This document shows, one piece after another, positions 27,051 through 38,757 of a stretch of 64,000 bases of DNA (the first letter of the stretch is position 1; every line of letters starts with the position of its first letter). This stretch comes from Nonomuraea coxensis DSM 45129. Lineage in GTDB: Bacteria > Actinomycetota > Actinomycetes > Streptosporangiales > Streptosporangiaceae. The stretch is from assembly GCF_019397265.1 (NCBI RefSeq), contig NZ_CP068985.1, positions 3,266,501-3,330,500 on the forward strand. The letters are read 5' to 3'. The position numbers were made by a program, and so were the translations under genes. The notes beneath the pieces are model-generated. The model saw only the letters and a program-made list of their open reading frames with translations. It made no database searches and was not told the origin of the DNA.

Positions 27051-28028
27051 TCAGCGGCCCCGCGTCTCCGGCACCGGTACGCGCCTGATCAGGTCGGCCA
27101 CCACCTGTTCGGGCAGCCGGCGCTGGCCCTGGGCCTCGACGCTCGGCAGCAGCCGGTGCGCCAGTACGGGGATCGCGAGGTCCTGAAGGTCGTCGGGGAT
27201 GACGTAGTCGCGGCCGGCCAGGGCGGCGTGCGCCCGCGCCGCGCGCACGAGCTGCAGCGTGGACCGGGGCGAGGCGCCCAGCCGCAGGTCGGGGGAGTGG
27301 CGGGTGGCGACGACCAGGTCGATGGCGTACTTCTTGACCGGCTGGGAGACGTACACGCCGCGCACGGCCTCGATGAGCGCCCGCACCTCCGACGTGGTCG
27401 CCACCGGCTCCAGCTTGTCCAGCGGCGAGGCGCCGCCGTGCACGTCGAGCATCTCCAGCTCGGCCGTGGGCTCGGGGTAGCCCATGGCGACGCGGGCGGT
27501 GAAGCGGTCGCGCTGCGCCTCGGGGAGGGGATAGGTGCCCTCCATCTCGATGGGGTTCTGGGTGGCGATCACCATGAACGGCGCGTCGAGCCGGTACGTC
27601 ACGCCGTCCACCGTCACCTGGTGCTCCTCCATGCATTCGAGGAGCGCCGACTGCGTCTTGGGGGAGGCGCGGTTGATCTCGTCGCCCACCACGATGTTGG
27701 CGAAGACCGGGCCCGGCTTGAACTCGAACTCCCGGGTCTGCTGGTTGTAGGCGCTCACCCCGGTGATGTCGCTGGGGAGCAGGTCGGGCGTGAACTGCAC
27801 GCGGCGTACAGGGCAGTCGATGGAACGCGCCAGCGCCTTGGCCAGCATGGTCTTGCCGACGCCGGGGACGTCCTCGATGAGCAGGTGGCCCTCGGCGAGC
27901 AGGACGGTGAGGGTGAGGCGGACGGCGTCGCCCTTGCCCTCGATCACCGACTCGATCGCCTCGCGGATCCGGTGGGCCACGCTGACCAGCTCGTCGAGCT
28001 GGGGAGGGACGTCATGGGTTACTGCCAC
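27051..28028 (-). CDS. MoxR AAA+ ATPase
   Basis: 325 residues from GTG 28028, chosen because GGAGG lies just before it and the family begins close to this point; an upstream ATG at 28088 would add 20 atypical residues. Walker A is EDVPGVGKTMLAKAL, Walker B VVGDEINRASPKTQSALLECMEEHQV, sensor 1 IATQNPIEMEGTYPLPEAQRDRF with the arginine finger. It is the classical MoxR proper subfamily, distinct from the CoxD-like protein at 7419-8309. It is the first gene of the three-gene operon that diverges from mraZ. Confidence 0.93.
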   Translation of the reverse strand: MAVTHDVPPQLDELVSVAHRIREAIESVIEGKGDAVRLTLTVLLAEGHLLIEDVPGVGKTMLAKALARSIDCPVRRVQFTPDLLPSDITGVSAYNQQTREFEFKPGPVFANIVVGDEINRASPKTQSALLECMEEHQVTVDGVTYRLDAPFMVIATQNPIEMEGTYPLPEAQRDRFTARVAMGYPEPTAELEMLDVHGGASPLDKLEPVATTSEVRALIEAVRGVYVSQPVKKYAIDLVVATRHSPDLRLGASPRSTLQLVRAARAHAALAGRDYVIPDDLQDLAIPVLAHRLLPSVEAQGQRRLPEQVVADLIRRVPVPETRGR

Positions 28029-28414
28029 CAGGCCTCCATGAGAAGTGCGACGGCCGTCCCGGCGTTGCCGTTGCGGGAGCCATGCCATTCCTTTTCCATT
28101 GTGTGTACGACCCTACGACGCTGTGGGTTGTCGAGCGACATTTGTGGATATTCAAGGGAACCTGGGCGATGTTCCCGATTTGGTGGCGCCGGGGTCCGCG
28201 TCCTGTGACACACTGACCCGCGCGCCGCCCCACTTTCCTCCACGCGGCCCTTCCCGCGCCGTTCCCGAGCCGCCCTGGCCCGCGTTCCCCGGCTCCGCCG
28301 AAGTCTCGACACGCCCATGAGAGTTGACCGCGCCCGCACCCCCCACCGCTCCGCCCCACCCCTCTGACCTGCGGTAACGCAAGGGAAACCGATGATGAAG
28401 ACGGTTCGAATCAG
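28029..28414. other. Divergent intergenic region upstream of moxR and mraZ
   Basis: Nearly 400 bases with no convincing gene. On the minus strand a TAGGGT (about 28111-28116) could be a -10 for moxR, with an AT-richer stretch (28085-28160) upstream. GGTTCGAATC at 28404-28413 resembles a tRNA T-loop, but no tRNA can be folded around it. The mraZ promoter lies just to the right. Confidence 0.5.
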
Positions 28415-28460
28415 TTGACGGTGGGGAGAAGTGGAGTATGGTGGTGCGCAGTGGAGGGCC
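28415..28460 (+). promoter_or_regulatory. mraZ promoter with four MraZ boxes
   Basis: A promoter TTGACG (28415-28420) - 16 bases - TATGGT (28437-28442) is overlaid by four direct repeats with exact 10-bp spacing: TGGGG 28422, TGGAG 28432, TGGTG 28442 and TGGAG 28452. MraZ in other bacteria binds three or more TGGNN repeats spaced by five bases (one per helical turn) upstream of its own operon and represses it. The repeats cover the spacer, the -10 and the predicted start site, so MraZ binding should block RNA polymerase. The correspondence is strong. Binding itself is inferred. Confidence 0.9.
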
Positions 28461-28507
28461 CGGTGCACCAGCGCTGAGCGCTTCACTAGGCACGGGAGGT
28501 GGCGCCG

Positions 28508-28939
28508 ATGTTCCTCGGCACCCATCACCCGCGCCTCGACGACAAGGGACGGCTGTTCCTGCCGGCTAAGTACCGTGAGGAGCTGGCGGAGGGTCTTGTG
28601 ATCACCAAAGGCCAGGAGCGATGCCTCTACGTCTTTCCCGTGGAGGAGTTCCAGCGCATTACCGAGGCTCTCCGGACCGCCCCGGTCACCGCCAAGGCGG
28701 TGCGTGACTACAGCCGCGTCTTCTTCGCCAGCGCGTCCGACGAGACGCCGGACAAACAAGGACGCATCACGATCCCGCAGAGCCTGCGCCACTACGCGGG
28801 CCTGGAGCGTGACTGCGTCGTCATCGGAGCCAACACCCGGCTGGAGATCTGGGACTCCCAGGCTTGGGAGACCTATCTCAGCGAACAGGAGCAGGCGTTC
28901 GCCGATCTGTCGGAGGAGGTGCTGCCAGGGATCTTGTGA
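28508..28939 (+). CDS. mraZ: Transcriptional regulator MraZ
   Basis: 143 residues with two AbrB-like MraZ repeats: [26 protein letters not shown] at the N-terminus and [27 protein letters not shown] in the second half. MraZ is a DNA-binding ring protein that represses the division and cell-wall cluster. ATG 28508 is preceded by GGGAGGTG (28494-28501); a GTG at 28499 lies inside that SD and is rejected as a start. It is the first gene of the cluster, with its own binding boxes upstream. Confidence 0.97.
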   Translation: MFLGTHHPRLDDKGRLFLPAKYREELAEGLVITKGQERCLYVFPVEEFQRITEALRTAPVTAKAVRDYSRVFFASASDETPDKQGRITIPQSLRHYAGLERDCVVIGANTRLEIWDSQAWETYLSEQEQAFADLSEEVLPGIL

Positions 28940-29156
28940 TGTAGCCACGGTCGATCCGTCGGAGCTGTCGTTCGGCGAGGTCTCCACCCGCAACCACTGC
29001 CGGTCAACTGATGCACCTTCCCCGGTGTCAGTGGACGGGCGTCCACGAAGAGGGTGCGGATGGGGACCTGGCCGGGCGGCGCCGGGTGGGGACCCAGAGA
29101 ATCGGATCGATCGACACGCGTCATCCGCGAGTAAGGACGCGAAAGGGGGGTTGGAG

Positions 29157-30122
29157 ATGCAGGACGACGTCGGCACGGGCGGTCACGTTCCGGTGATGCT
29201 CGGCCGCGTACTGGAACTGCTGGGCCCCGCGCTCACCGGCCCCGAGCCCGTCGTGGTCGACGCCAACCTCGGCCTGGGCGGCCATTCCGAGGCTTTGCTC
29301 GCGGCCCACCCGTCGCTTCACCTGATCGGCATCGACCGCGACCCTTTCGCGATCGAGCACTCCACCCGCAGGCTCAGCCCGTACGCGGAGCGGATCACCC
29401 TGGTCCACGCCTCCTCCGGCGACCTGCGGGAGGTGCTCGCGCGGACCGGGCGCCCCGTCGTCAACGGGGTGCTGTTCGACCTCGGCGTGTCCTCGCCGCA
29501 GCTCGACGAGGCCGGGCGGGGGTTCGCCTACTCCTACGACGCGCCGCTCGACATGCGCATGGACACCGAGCAGGAGCTGACGGCCGAGACGGTGGTCAAC
29601 ACCTACTCGGCCGCGGAGCTGACCCGCGTCCTGCGCGTCTACGGCGAGGAGAGATTCGCCCCGCGTGTCGCGAGCCTGATCATCAAAGAACGGGCCAAAG
29701 AGGCAATAACCTCGACTAAGCGGCTTGCGGACATCGTGCGTGACGCGATCCCCGCCGCTACCCGGCGCACCGGGGGAAACCCCGCCAAGAGGACTTTTCA
29801 GGCGCTGCGCATCGAGGTGAACGCGGAGCTGTCCGCCCTGGAGGCGGCGCTGCCCGCGGCGCTCGACGCGCTCGCCCTGGGTGGTCGAGTCGTCGTGCTC
29901 TCGTACCACTCACTCGAGGACCGGCTCACCAAGCAGGCCCTCACGGCGCGAACCAGGGACACCAGCCCCCCCGGGCTGCCCGTCCCCCTGGAGGCTCACC
30001 AGCCCAGGTTCCGCCTGCTGACGAGGGGAGCGGAGCTCCCGAGCGAAGAAGAAGTCGCCCGCAACCCGCGGGCGACCTCGGCCCGGCTACGGGCGGCAGA
30101 GAGGATCCGTGTTGACGACTGA
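29157..30122 (+). CDS. rsmH: 16S rRNA (cytosine-1402-N4)-methyltransferase RsmH
   Basis: 321 residues. The family signature [13 protein letters not shown] opens the protein. [15 protein letters not shown] is the SAM site, [33 protein letters not shown] the catalytic region and [12 protein letters not shown] a conserved helix; [11 protein letters not shown] is near the end. It methylates C1402 in the ribosomal P site. The ATG at 29157 has GGAG directly upstream and a further G-rich stretch. The 217 bases between mraZ and rsmH contain no recognisable gene. The end overlaps the ftsL start by 14 bases. Confidence 0.96.
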   Translation: MQDDVGTGGHVPVMLGRVLELLGPALTGPEPVVVDANLGLGGHSEALLAAHPSLHLIGIDRDPFAIEHSTRRLSPYAERITLVHASSGDLREVLARTGRPVVNGVLFDLGVSSPQLDEAGRGFAYSYDAPLDMRMDTEQELTAETVVNTYSAAELTRVLRVYGEERFAPRVASLIIKERAKEAITSTKRLADIVRDAIPAATRRTGGNPAKRTFQALRIEVNAELSALEAALPAALDALALGGRVVVLSYHSLEDRLTKQALTARTRDTSPPGLPVPLEAHQPRFRLLTRGAELPSEEEVARNPRATSARLRAAERIRVDD

Positions 30123-30738
30123 GCAGGAGACCGGCCCGGTCACGGCCGTGCGCCGCGCGGCGCCCGCGGCAGCGTCCAAGGTGGGGTCCAAGACGGGAGC
30201 CAAGACGGTTCCCCGGACCGGCGTGCGCCGCTCGCCGGCCCCGCACCGGTCCAAGCCGCATCCGCCCGAGCCGCAGCAGCCGAAGGCGGGCACCCGCACC
30301 GAGGCGCGCCCCGGCACCCGTCCCGACGCACGGCCCGGCAGCCGCACCGACGCGCGTCCGGGCACCCGTACCGAGGCGCGGCCCCAGGCGGCGGGCAGGT
30401 CCGCGCGCGGCCAGGCCAGGCCCGCGGGGGCGCGGCGGCCCGCGCGACGCCAGCGCACGCCGTTCGTGCTGCTCGTCGTCGGGCTGATGTCCGGCGGCCT
30501 GGTCAGCCTGCTGCTGCTCAACACCATGCTCGCGCAGGACGCCATCACCGACGCCAAGCTGCGCGAGCAGATCGCGGTCGCGCGGCAGGAGAACGAGAAG
30601 ATCGAGCAGGACTACCAGCGCAAGACCCAGCCCGGCGTCATCGCCGAGCTCGCCGAGCAGCAGGGGCAGCACCCCGACTGGGACGGCGTCAACGGCTGGA
30701 ACGGCGACCAGGCACACCAGGCGGACACGGAACGGTGA
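30109..30738 (+). CDS. ftsL: FtsL-like septum protein with Arg/Pro-rich N-terminus
   Basis: 209 residues: a long basic, low-complexity cytoplasmic part (1-115), one transmembrane helix (about 118-138, [19 protein letters not shown]) and a short coiled-coil outer part ([21 protein letters not shown]). That topology and the location between rsmH and ftsI identify FtsL, which works with FtsQ and FtsB/DivIC to activate FtsWI. The cytoplasmic part carries degenerate repeats of the type [16 protein letters not shown] (about residues 60-95). GTG 30109 (or TTG 30112) starts it, inside the rsmH 3' end. The GTGA overlap with ftsI suggests coupling. Confidence 0.85.
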   Translation: MLTTEQETGPVTAVRRAAPAAASKVGSKTGAKTVPRTGVRRSPAPHRSKPHPPEPQQPKAGTRTEARPGTRPDARPGSRTDARPGTRTEARPQAAGRSARGQARPAGARRPARRQRTPFVLLVVGLMSGGLVSLLLLNTMLAQDAITDAKLREQIAVARQENEKIEQDYQRKTQPGVIAELAEQQGQHPDWDGVNGWNGDQAHQADTER

Positions 30739-33326
30739 GGGAATCAGGCGGCAGGGGGCAGGGACCCGGCCGCGGCGCTGGCGGCGCCGGCTCTCAAGGA
30801 GGGCCCGGCGCCGCTCGTCGTACGCCGGGCGGACCGGGACGGGCGGGGCGTCAGGGCGGCTCCGCCCGTTCGGAGGGGACGGGCCGCCCGGCGTCGCCGG
30901 ACAACCCGCCCCGGCAGCCGCGCAAACGGCCCGACCCGCTGGACCTGCCGTTCGGGCCCGACGACGACCCCCGCGCCCGCCCGCCCCGCGACGACGACGA
31001 CCTCCCGCCCTCCGACGACGCCCCGCCCACCCCCGGCGACCGCCGCTCCCCGCGGGGCCGCCCCCGCCCGGACACCGGCCGCACCGGTGGCACGCGCGGC
31101 CGTGGCGACGACGAGCCGGGCGCTCGCCGGCGGCCGCCCCGTGAGGACGACCGCCCCCGAGGCCGCGCCGCCGCCCAGAGCCGCGACCCCGGCCCACGCA
31201 CCCGCACCCCCGGCAGCCGCGACGACGCCGGCCGCGACGACCACGGGCGGTCGCGGCGCGTCCCCGCCGACCGGGACCACGACCGCATGCGGGGACGGGT
31301 CCAGGACCGCGACGACCGGCGGACGTTCCGGGAGGGGCGCGCGGGCGAGGCGCGGACCCGGGGACGCCAGGACGACGCTCAGGACCGTGGCGGCCGCGAC
31401 GACGACGCGCGGGCGCGCGGGCGTCAGGACGACGACGGCGCGCCGCGCCGTCCCCGGCCGGGCGAACGTGACCGCGTCCCGCCCCGCCGTCCCGCCGACG
31501 GCCCGAGGGGCCCGCGCGGCGGGGACGTGCCGCCGCCGAGGGGCCCGGGCCGCCGCCCGCCGGCCCCGCCGCGCCCGCCGAAGCCGCCGTTGGTGCTGCG
31601 GCTCGGCAGCCCGCGCCGGCGCATCAACATCGGCCTGATCGGCATGACGTTCGTGCTGTCCATCTTCGCCGGCCGCCTGATCCAGATGCAGGGCCTCGAC
31701 TCCAAGGTGTACGAGGCCGCCGCCGTCGACCAGCGCCGGCACGTCGAGACGATCCCCGCCAAGCGCGGCTCGATCACCGACGTCAACGGCCACGACCTGG
31801 CGGTGACGGTCGAGGCCCGCGAGCTGTCCATCGACCCGTCCAAGATCACGGATGTCGGGGTGCGCGCGAAGGTCGCCAAGGTCCTCGCCCAGCAGCTCGG
31901 CAAGAGCGAGCAGGACATGGCCGCCAAGCTGGCCCGGGTCGACACCCGCTACCAGCGCCTGGCGTCCGACGTCGACCCGGTCGTGGCGAGCCGCCTGCTG
32001 CGGGCGTCCATCCCGGCGCTCAGCGCGAAGAAGACCTACCGCCGCGTCTACCCGGCGGGCGACCTCGCGGGCAGCCTCATCGGCTTCGTCGGCGACGAGG
32101 GCAAGGGCCTGATCGGGATCGAGCGCACCAGCAACAAGCTGCTCGCCGGCCGCGACGGCCGGCAGCGCGTGGAGACCGGGCGCGACGGCCAGCGCATCCC
32201 GATGACCAGCAGCCAGCGCACCGCCCCGGTCAACGGCCAGGACGTCAGGCTGACCATCGACCGCGACGTCCAGTGGGCCGCCCAGAAGTCGATCGCCGAC
32301 CAGGTCGAGGAGTCGGGCGCCGACAGCGGCACGGTCATCGTCATGGACGTGCGCACCGCGCAGATCGTCGCCATGGCCAACGCCCCCGAGCTCGACCTCG
32401 GCAACTGGCGTTCGGCCCCGGCCTCCAGCCAGATCAACAAGGCCGCCGCCGACGTCTTCGAGCCGGGCAGCACCAACAAGGTCATCACGGCCGCCGCCGC
32501 GCTGGAGGCCAGGATGGTCACCCCGGACACGGTGTTCAGGGTGCCCGACCGGATCAAGTGCTACGACCGGGTGCTGCGTGACGCGCACGCGCACGCGGCC
32601 GAGTCGATGACGTTCCGGCAGGCGATGGCCGAGTCCAGCAACGTGGCCACGGTCATGGCCGCGCGCAAGGTCGGCAGCGCCCGCCTGTACGCGATGCTGA
32701 AGGCGTTCGGCTTCGGCAGCACGCCGGGCGGCGGGGTGCCGGGCGCCGAGGCGGGCCTGCTGCCCGACTACCGCAAGTGGTCCGGCAGCCAGAGCTGCAC
32801 CGTCGCCTACGGCCAGGGCGTGTCGGTGACCGCGCTGCAGATGGCCAGCGTCTACCAGACCATCGCCAACGGCGGCGTCAAGATCGAGCCGCAGATCGTG
32901 GCGGGCACCACCGACGCCTCGGGCCGTCACGTGCCGGCCGCGCCCGGCAAGCAGACCAGGGTGGTGAGCGAGACCACCGCCAAGGAGATCACGACCATGC
33001 TGGAGAGCGCCGTGGGCGAGGAGGGCACCGGCCATCTGGCCGCCATCCCCGGCTACCGGGTGGCGGGCAAGACGGGCACCGCCAACCGCTACGACGCCGC
33101 CCTCGGCCGCTACGACGGCTACACTGCGTCCTTCGTCGGGTTCGCGCCGGCCGACGCCCCGCGCCTGGTGGTGCTGTCGGTGCTGCAGAACCCGAAGAAC
33201 GGGCACTTCGGCGGGCAGCTCGCGGCCCCCGTGTTCAAGGATGTGATGACGTTCGCCATCAAGAGCAAGAAGATTCCTCCCACAGGCTCCACCGTGGCTC
33301 CGGTGCGTACGCGCACCGGGGAGTGA
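30735..33326 (+). CDS. ftsI: Septal peptidoglycan transpeptidase FtsI (PBP3) with long disordered N-terminus
   Basis: 863 residues, against roughly 550-650 for most FtsI. About 285 N-terminal residues are Arg/Asp/Gly/Pro-rich and clearly disordered. A transmembrane helix follows (about 297-315), then the pedestal domain beginning VDQRRHVETIPAKRGSITDVNG. The transpeptidase motifs are intact: S579-T-N-K582 in EPGSTNK, S634-S-N636 and K779-T-G in AGKTGTAN. It crosslinks septal peptidoglycan together with FtsW. The extension keeps an open frame and starts at the GTG coupled to ftsL; no better internal start is evident. It may add an intracellular binding region. Confidence 0.93.
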   Translation: MRESGGRGQGPGRGAGGAGSQGGPGAARRTPGGPGRAGRQGGSARSEGTGRPASPDNPPRQPRKRPDPLDLPFGPDDDPRARPPRDDDDLPPSDDAPPTPGDRRSPRGRPRPDTGRTGGTRGRGDDEPGARRRPPREDDRPRGRAAAQSRDPGPRTRTPGSRDDAGRDDHGRSRRVPADRDHDRMRGRVQDRDDRRTFREGRAGEARTRGRQDDAQDRGGRDDDARARGRQDDDGAPRRPRPGERDRVPPRRPADGPRGPRGGDVPPPRGPGRRPPAPPRPPKPPLVLRLGSPRRRINIGLIGMTFVLSIFAGRLIQMQGLDSKVYEAAAVDQRRHVETIPAKRGSITDVNGHDLAVTVEARELSIDPSKITDVGVRAKVAKVLAQQLGKSEQDMAAKLARVDTRYQRLASDVDPVVASRLLRASIPALSAKKTYRRVYPAGDLAGSLIGFVGDEGKGLIGIERTSNKLLAGRDGRQRVETGRDGQRIPMTSSQRTAPVNGQDVRLTIDRDVQWAAQKSIADQVEESGADSGTVIVMDVRTAQIVAMANAPELDLGNWRSAPASSQINKAAADVFEPGSTNKVITAAAALEARMVTPDTVFRVPDRIKCYDRVLRDAHAHAAESMTFRQAMAESSNVATVMAARKVGSARLYAMLKAFGFGSTPGGGVPGAEAGLLPDYRKWSGSQSCTVAYGQGVSVTALQMASVYQTIANGGVKIEPQIVAGTTDASGRHVPAAPGKQTRVVSETTAKEITTMLESAVGEEGTGHLAAIPGYRVAGKTGTANRYDAALGRYDGYTASFVGFAPADAPRLVVLSVLQNPKNGHFGGQLAAPVFKDVMTFAIKSKKIPPTGSTVAPVRTRTGE

Positions 33327-33336
33327 CCAGGGAAGG

Positions 33337-33348
33337 TACGCTCTCGCC
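33337..33348 (+). promoter_or_regulatory. Internal leaderless promoter for murE
   Basis: TACGCT at 33337-33342 matches the TANNNT -10 pattern and ends six bases before GTG 33349. It would give murE a transcript starting at its start codon, within the cluster and only ten bases after the ftsI stop. No strong -35 is evident. Confidence 0.55.
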
Positions 33349-34904
33349 GTGCGTCCCCCGTCGTCTATGCGTCCCACGACCAATCCGCCCCGCCCGCTGA
33401 CCGGGCTCGCGACCATGCTCGACGCCGGCTCCGGCACGTCGAGGTCGCCCCACGCCGCCCTGACCGGCGTCACCATCGACTCCCGCGACGTCCGGCGGGG
33501 TGATCTCTACGTCGCGTTGCCCGGCAGCCAGGTGCATGGCGCCACGTTCGCCGCGCAGGCGATGGCCGGCGGCGCGGTGGCGATCCTGACCGACCCGGCG
33601 GGGCGGGAGGCCGCCGCGGCCACCGGGCTGCCGGTGCTGATCGTGCCGGACCCGCGCGCGCTGCTCGGGCAGATCTCCTCCTGGGTCTACGGCCAGCCGG
33701 CCCACGACATCCAGGTCCTCGGCGTGACCGGCACGAGCGGCAAGTCCACCACCACGTTCATGCTGGAGGCGGGCCTGCGGGCGGCCGGGCACACGACGGG
33801 CCTGGTGGGCGGCGTCGAGATCCGCGCGGGCGAGCTGCGCTTCCAGCCGACGCTGACCACGCCGGAGGCCACGGCGCTGCACGGGCTGTTCGCCCTCATG
33901 CGCGAGCGGTCCGTGACCGCGGCCGCGATGGAGGTCTCCAGCCACGCGCTCGCCCTCGGCCGGGTCGACGGCGTCTACTACGACGTGGCGCTGTTCACCA
34001 ACCTCTCCCAGGACCACCTCGACTTCCACAAGGACTTCGAGGACTACTTCGCCGCGAAGACACGGTTGTTCCAGCCGGAGCTGAGCCGCGCGGGGGTCAC
34101 CAACCTCGACGACCGCTACGGCCGTGAGCTGCTGCACCGGGCCAAGGTGCCGATGACGACGTTCTCGGCGGAGGGCGATCCCGAGGCCGACTGGCGGGCG
34201 CTGGACGTCCGGCTCGGCGCCGACGGCAGCGCCTTCCGGGTGACCGGTCCCGGCGGCGTGGAGGCCGACGCGCGCATCGCCCTGCCGGGGCCGTTCAACG
34301 TCGCCAACGCGCTCGGCGCCGTCGTCACCCTGGTCGAGGCCGGGGTGCCGCTGCAGACGGCGGTGCACGGCGTCGGCACGCTGGCGGGCGTGCCGGGGCG
34401 CATGCAGCGGGTCACGACCGCCGAGGACGACTTCCAGGCGATCGTCGACTACTCGCACAAGCCGGGCGCGGTGGAGTCGGTGCTGCGCTCGCTGCGTACG
34501 GTCACCGCGGGCCGGCTGGTCATCGTCCTCGGCTGCGGCGGCGACCGCGACAAGGGCAAAAGGCCCATGATGGGCGAGATCTCCGCCGAGCTGGCTGATG
34601 TGGCCATTTTCACCAGCGACAATCCCCGTACGGAGGATCCGCTCGCCATCCTCTCGACGATGATGGAAGGAGCGCTCCGCGTTCCGCAGCACGGCCGCGC
34701 TCATGTGATCATTGAGCCCGACCGCGCCGCCGCCATCGGCCTGGCGATCGCCAGGGCAGGGCGCGGCGACGTGATCGTCGTGGCGGGCAAGGGTCACGAG
34801 CAGGGCCAGTACGTCTCAGGCGAAGTGATCCCCTTCGACGACCGCGAGACCGTCGCCGAGGCGATCCACGTACGCAAGGAAAGCACGGAAAGCAGGAAGC
34901 ACTG

Positions 34905-34905
<1 letters not shown>
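33349..34905 (+). CDS. murE: UDP-MurNAc-L-Ala-D-Glu:meso-DAP ligase
   Basis: 518 residues. The Mur-ligase ATP loop is GVTGTSGKSTTTFM; other marks are LTTPEATALHG, MEVSSHAL, FTNLSQDHLDFH and VDYSHKPGAVESVL. The amino-acid specificity motif is SDNPRTEDP. DNPR identifies the meso-diaminopimelate-adding type rather than a lysine-adding enzyme, so the cell wall is meso-DAP-based. GTG 33349 is supported by the leaderless promoter just upstream; ATG 33367 is the alternative. Its TGA overlaps the murF ATG by one base. Confidence 0.96.
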
Positions 34906-36325
<1,420 letters not shown>

Positions 36326-36329
<4 letters not shown>

Positions 36330-37384
36330 CCAACATCATCATCGCCGGCGCGGTGGGCCTCATCCTCTCGATGCTGGGCACCCCGCTGGCGATCAGGCTG
36401 TTCTCGCGGCGCGGCATCGGCCAGCAGGTCCGCGAGGAGGGCGTGCAGGCCCACCTCGGCAAGCGGGGCACCCCCACCATGGGCGGCACGGTGTTCGTCC
36501 TGGCCGCCCTGTTCGCCTACGGGGCCTCCCACCTGGCCACCCTCACCCCGCCGACCGTCTCGGGCGCGCTGGTGCTGTTCCTGATGACCGGGCTCGGCGC
36601 GGTCGGGTTCCTCGACGACTTCATCAAGATCTACAAGCAGCGCAGCCTCGGCCTGCGCAGCGGCGCCAAGGCGCTCGGCCAGCTCGTCGTCGGCGCGGTC
36701 TTCGCCGTCCTCGTCGTCCGCCAGCCCAACGTCTACGGCATCACCCCCGCCGAGACCCGGGTGTCGTTCCTGCGCGACATCGGCCCCTCGATCGGCATCG
36801 TCGGGTTCACCATCTGGGTGCTCATCATGATCGTCGGGTTCTCCAACGCGGTGAACCTCACCGACGGACTCGACGGCCTCGCGAGCGGCGCCTCCGGTGT
36901 GGTGCTGGCGGCGTACGTGCTGATCGGCAACTGGCAGCTCCGCAACAACTGCATCGACCAGCTCGGCCCCAACTGCTACTGGGTGCGCGACCCTCTCGAC
37001 CTCGCCGTGGTCGCCGCGGCCGTGCTCGGCGCGCTCATCGGCTTCCTGTGGTGGAACGCCCCTCCCGCCCGCATCTTCATGGGCGACACCGGCTCGCTCG
37101 CCCTCGGCGGCGTGCTGGCCGGCCTGGCCATCGCCACCCGCACCCAGCTCCTCCTCATCATCCTCGCCGGCCTGTGCGTGATCATCACCCTGTCCGTGAT
37201 CATCCAGGTCGGGTTCTTCAAGATGACCGGCAAACGGGTCTTCCGCATGGCCCCGCTCCAGCACCACTTCGAGCTCAAGGGCTGGGCGGAGACCACGATC
37301 GTGGTCCGCTTCTGGCTCATCGCCATGCTCTGCGCCGCGCTCGGGCTCGGGCTGTTCTACGTCGAATGGATGCCCAAGCCATGA
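36326..37384 (+). CDS. mraY: Phospho-MurNAc-pentapeptide translocase MraY
   Basis: 352 residues with about ten transmembrane helices. Signatures: [11 protein letters not shown] near residue 48, the cytoplasmic [17 protein letters not shown] (catalytic Asp pair), [26 protein letters not shown] and the [15 protein letters not shown] histidine loop. It moves phospho-MurNAc-pentapeptide to undecaprenyl phosphate, forming lipid I, and is the target of tunicamycin-type and muraymycin antibiotics. GTG 36326 sits inside the murF stop (GTGA), and its own stop overlaps murD (ATGA). Confidence 0.96.
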
Positions 37385-38757
37385 CCGTCACCTGCGTCGC
37401 CGGGCTCGGCGTCTCCGGCACCGCCGCGGCGCGGGCCCTCGCCGGGCGCGGCGAGCGCGTCGTCGTCGTGGAGGCGGTCGAGGGGGAGCGCCAGCTCGCC
37501 GCCGCGGCCGAGCTGGCCGGGCTCGGCGTCGAGACCCGCTTCGGCGAGATGGTCCTGCCCGAGGGCGCCACCCGGCTCGTCACCACCGGCTGGGCGCCGC
37601 ACCACCCGCTCGTCGCCGCCGCCCTGGATGCGGGCGTCGAGGTCGTGGGGGAGGTCGAGCTCGCCTGGCGGCTGCGCCCGGCGAACGCCGCCCCCTGGCT
37701 CGCCCTCACCGGCACCAACGGCAAGACCACCGCCGTGCGCATGCTCACCTCGATCCTCATGGCCGCCGGGCACAAGGCCCTGGCCGTCGGCAACGTGGGC
37801 CTGCCCGTGGTGCGGGCGGTCGCGGAGCCGTACGACGTGCTGGCCGTCGAGCTGTCCAGCTTCCAGCTCCACTGGTCGGCCACGCTGGCGCCGCGCGCCG
37901 CCGCGATACTCAACATCGCCCCCGACCACCTCGACTGGCACGGCTCCATGGAGGCGTACGCCGCCGCCAAGGGCCGCGTCTACGAGCGCGCGGGCACCGT
38001 CGTCTACAACGCCGACGACCCCGAGGCGACCCGGCTGGCCGAGCCCTACCCGAGGGCCGTCGGCTTCACGCTGCGGGCGCCGCGGAGCGGGCAGCTCGGC
38101 GTCGTGGAGGACCTGCTGGTCGACCGGGCGTTCGTGGCCGACCCCGTGGAGGCGGCCGAGGAACTCGCCACGTTCGGCGACATCCGCCCCCTCGCACCCC
38201 ACAACGTGGCCAACGCCCTGGCCGCGGCGGCCCTGGCGCGGGCGTACGGCGTGCCCGGCGAGGCGGTCGCGCGGGGCCTGCGGGACTTCGTGCCCGACCC
38301 GCACCGGCTGGCGCTGGTCGACCGGGTCGGCGGCGTCGACTACGTGGACGACTCCAAGGCCACCAACCCGCACGCCGCCGCCGCGGCGCTGGCCTCGTAC
38401 CCGTCGGTCGTGTGGGTGGCGGGCGGCCAGCTCAAGGGCGCCGACGTGGACGACCTCGTCCGCCGGGCAGCCCCCCGGCTGCGCGGCGCCGTGCTGCTCG
38501 GCGCCGACCGCGCCGAGATCGCCGAAGCCCTCGCGCGACACGCCCCGAATGTCCCCGTGGTGGACATCGCGGATCGGGACACTGGTGCGATGGAGAAAGT
38601 CGTCATCGCAGCCGCCCGCCTGGCCTCGCCGGGCGACACCGTGCTGCTCTCCCCGTCGGCGGCCTCACTCGACATGTACCCCGGCTACCCGGCGCGGGGC
38701 GAGTCGTTCGCGCGGGCCGTGCGCGGGCTGAAGGAGCGGGCCGAGGGAGCGGTGTGA
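37381..38757 (+). CDS. murD: UDP-MurNAc-L-Ala:D-Glu ligase
   Basis: 458 residues of the Mur-ligase fold: the N-terminal [15 protein letters not shown]ossmann loop, [18 protein letters not shown] loop, [22 protein letters not shown], and a C-terminal [14 protein letters not shown] and [21 protein letters not shown]. It adds D-glutamate, the second amino acid of the stem peptide. ATG 37381 overlaps the mraY stop; the stop overlaps ftsW. No anomalies. Confidence 0.96.
   Translation: MTVTCVAGLGVSGTAAARALAGRGERVVVVEAVEGERQLAAAAELAGLGVETRFGEMVLPEGATRLVTTGWAPHHPLVAAALDAGVEVVGEVELAWRLRPANAAPWLALTGTNGKTTAVRMLTSILMAAGHKALAVGNVGLPVVRAVAEPYDVLAVELSSFQLHWSATLAPRAAAILNIAPDHLDWHGSMEAYAAAKGRVYERAGTVVYNADDPEATRLAEPYPRAVGFTLRAPRSGQLGVVEDLLVDRAFVADPVEAAEELATFGDIRPLAPHNVANALAAAALARAYGVPGEAVARGLRDFVPDPHRLALVDRVGGVDYVDDSKATNPHAAAAALASYPSVVWVAGGQLKGADVDDLVRRAAPRLRGAVLLGADRAEIAEALARHAPNVPVVDIADRDTGAMEKVVIAAARLASPGDTVLLSPSAASLDMYPGYPARGESFARAVRGLKERAEGAV

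Noticed and set aside
28404..28413. GGTTCGAATC resembling a tRNA T-loop
   Set aside because: No acceptor stem, D-arm or anticodon arm can be placed around it, and it lies against the mraZ -35 box.
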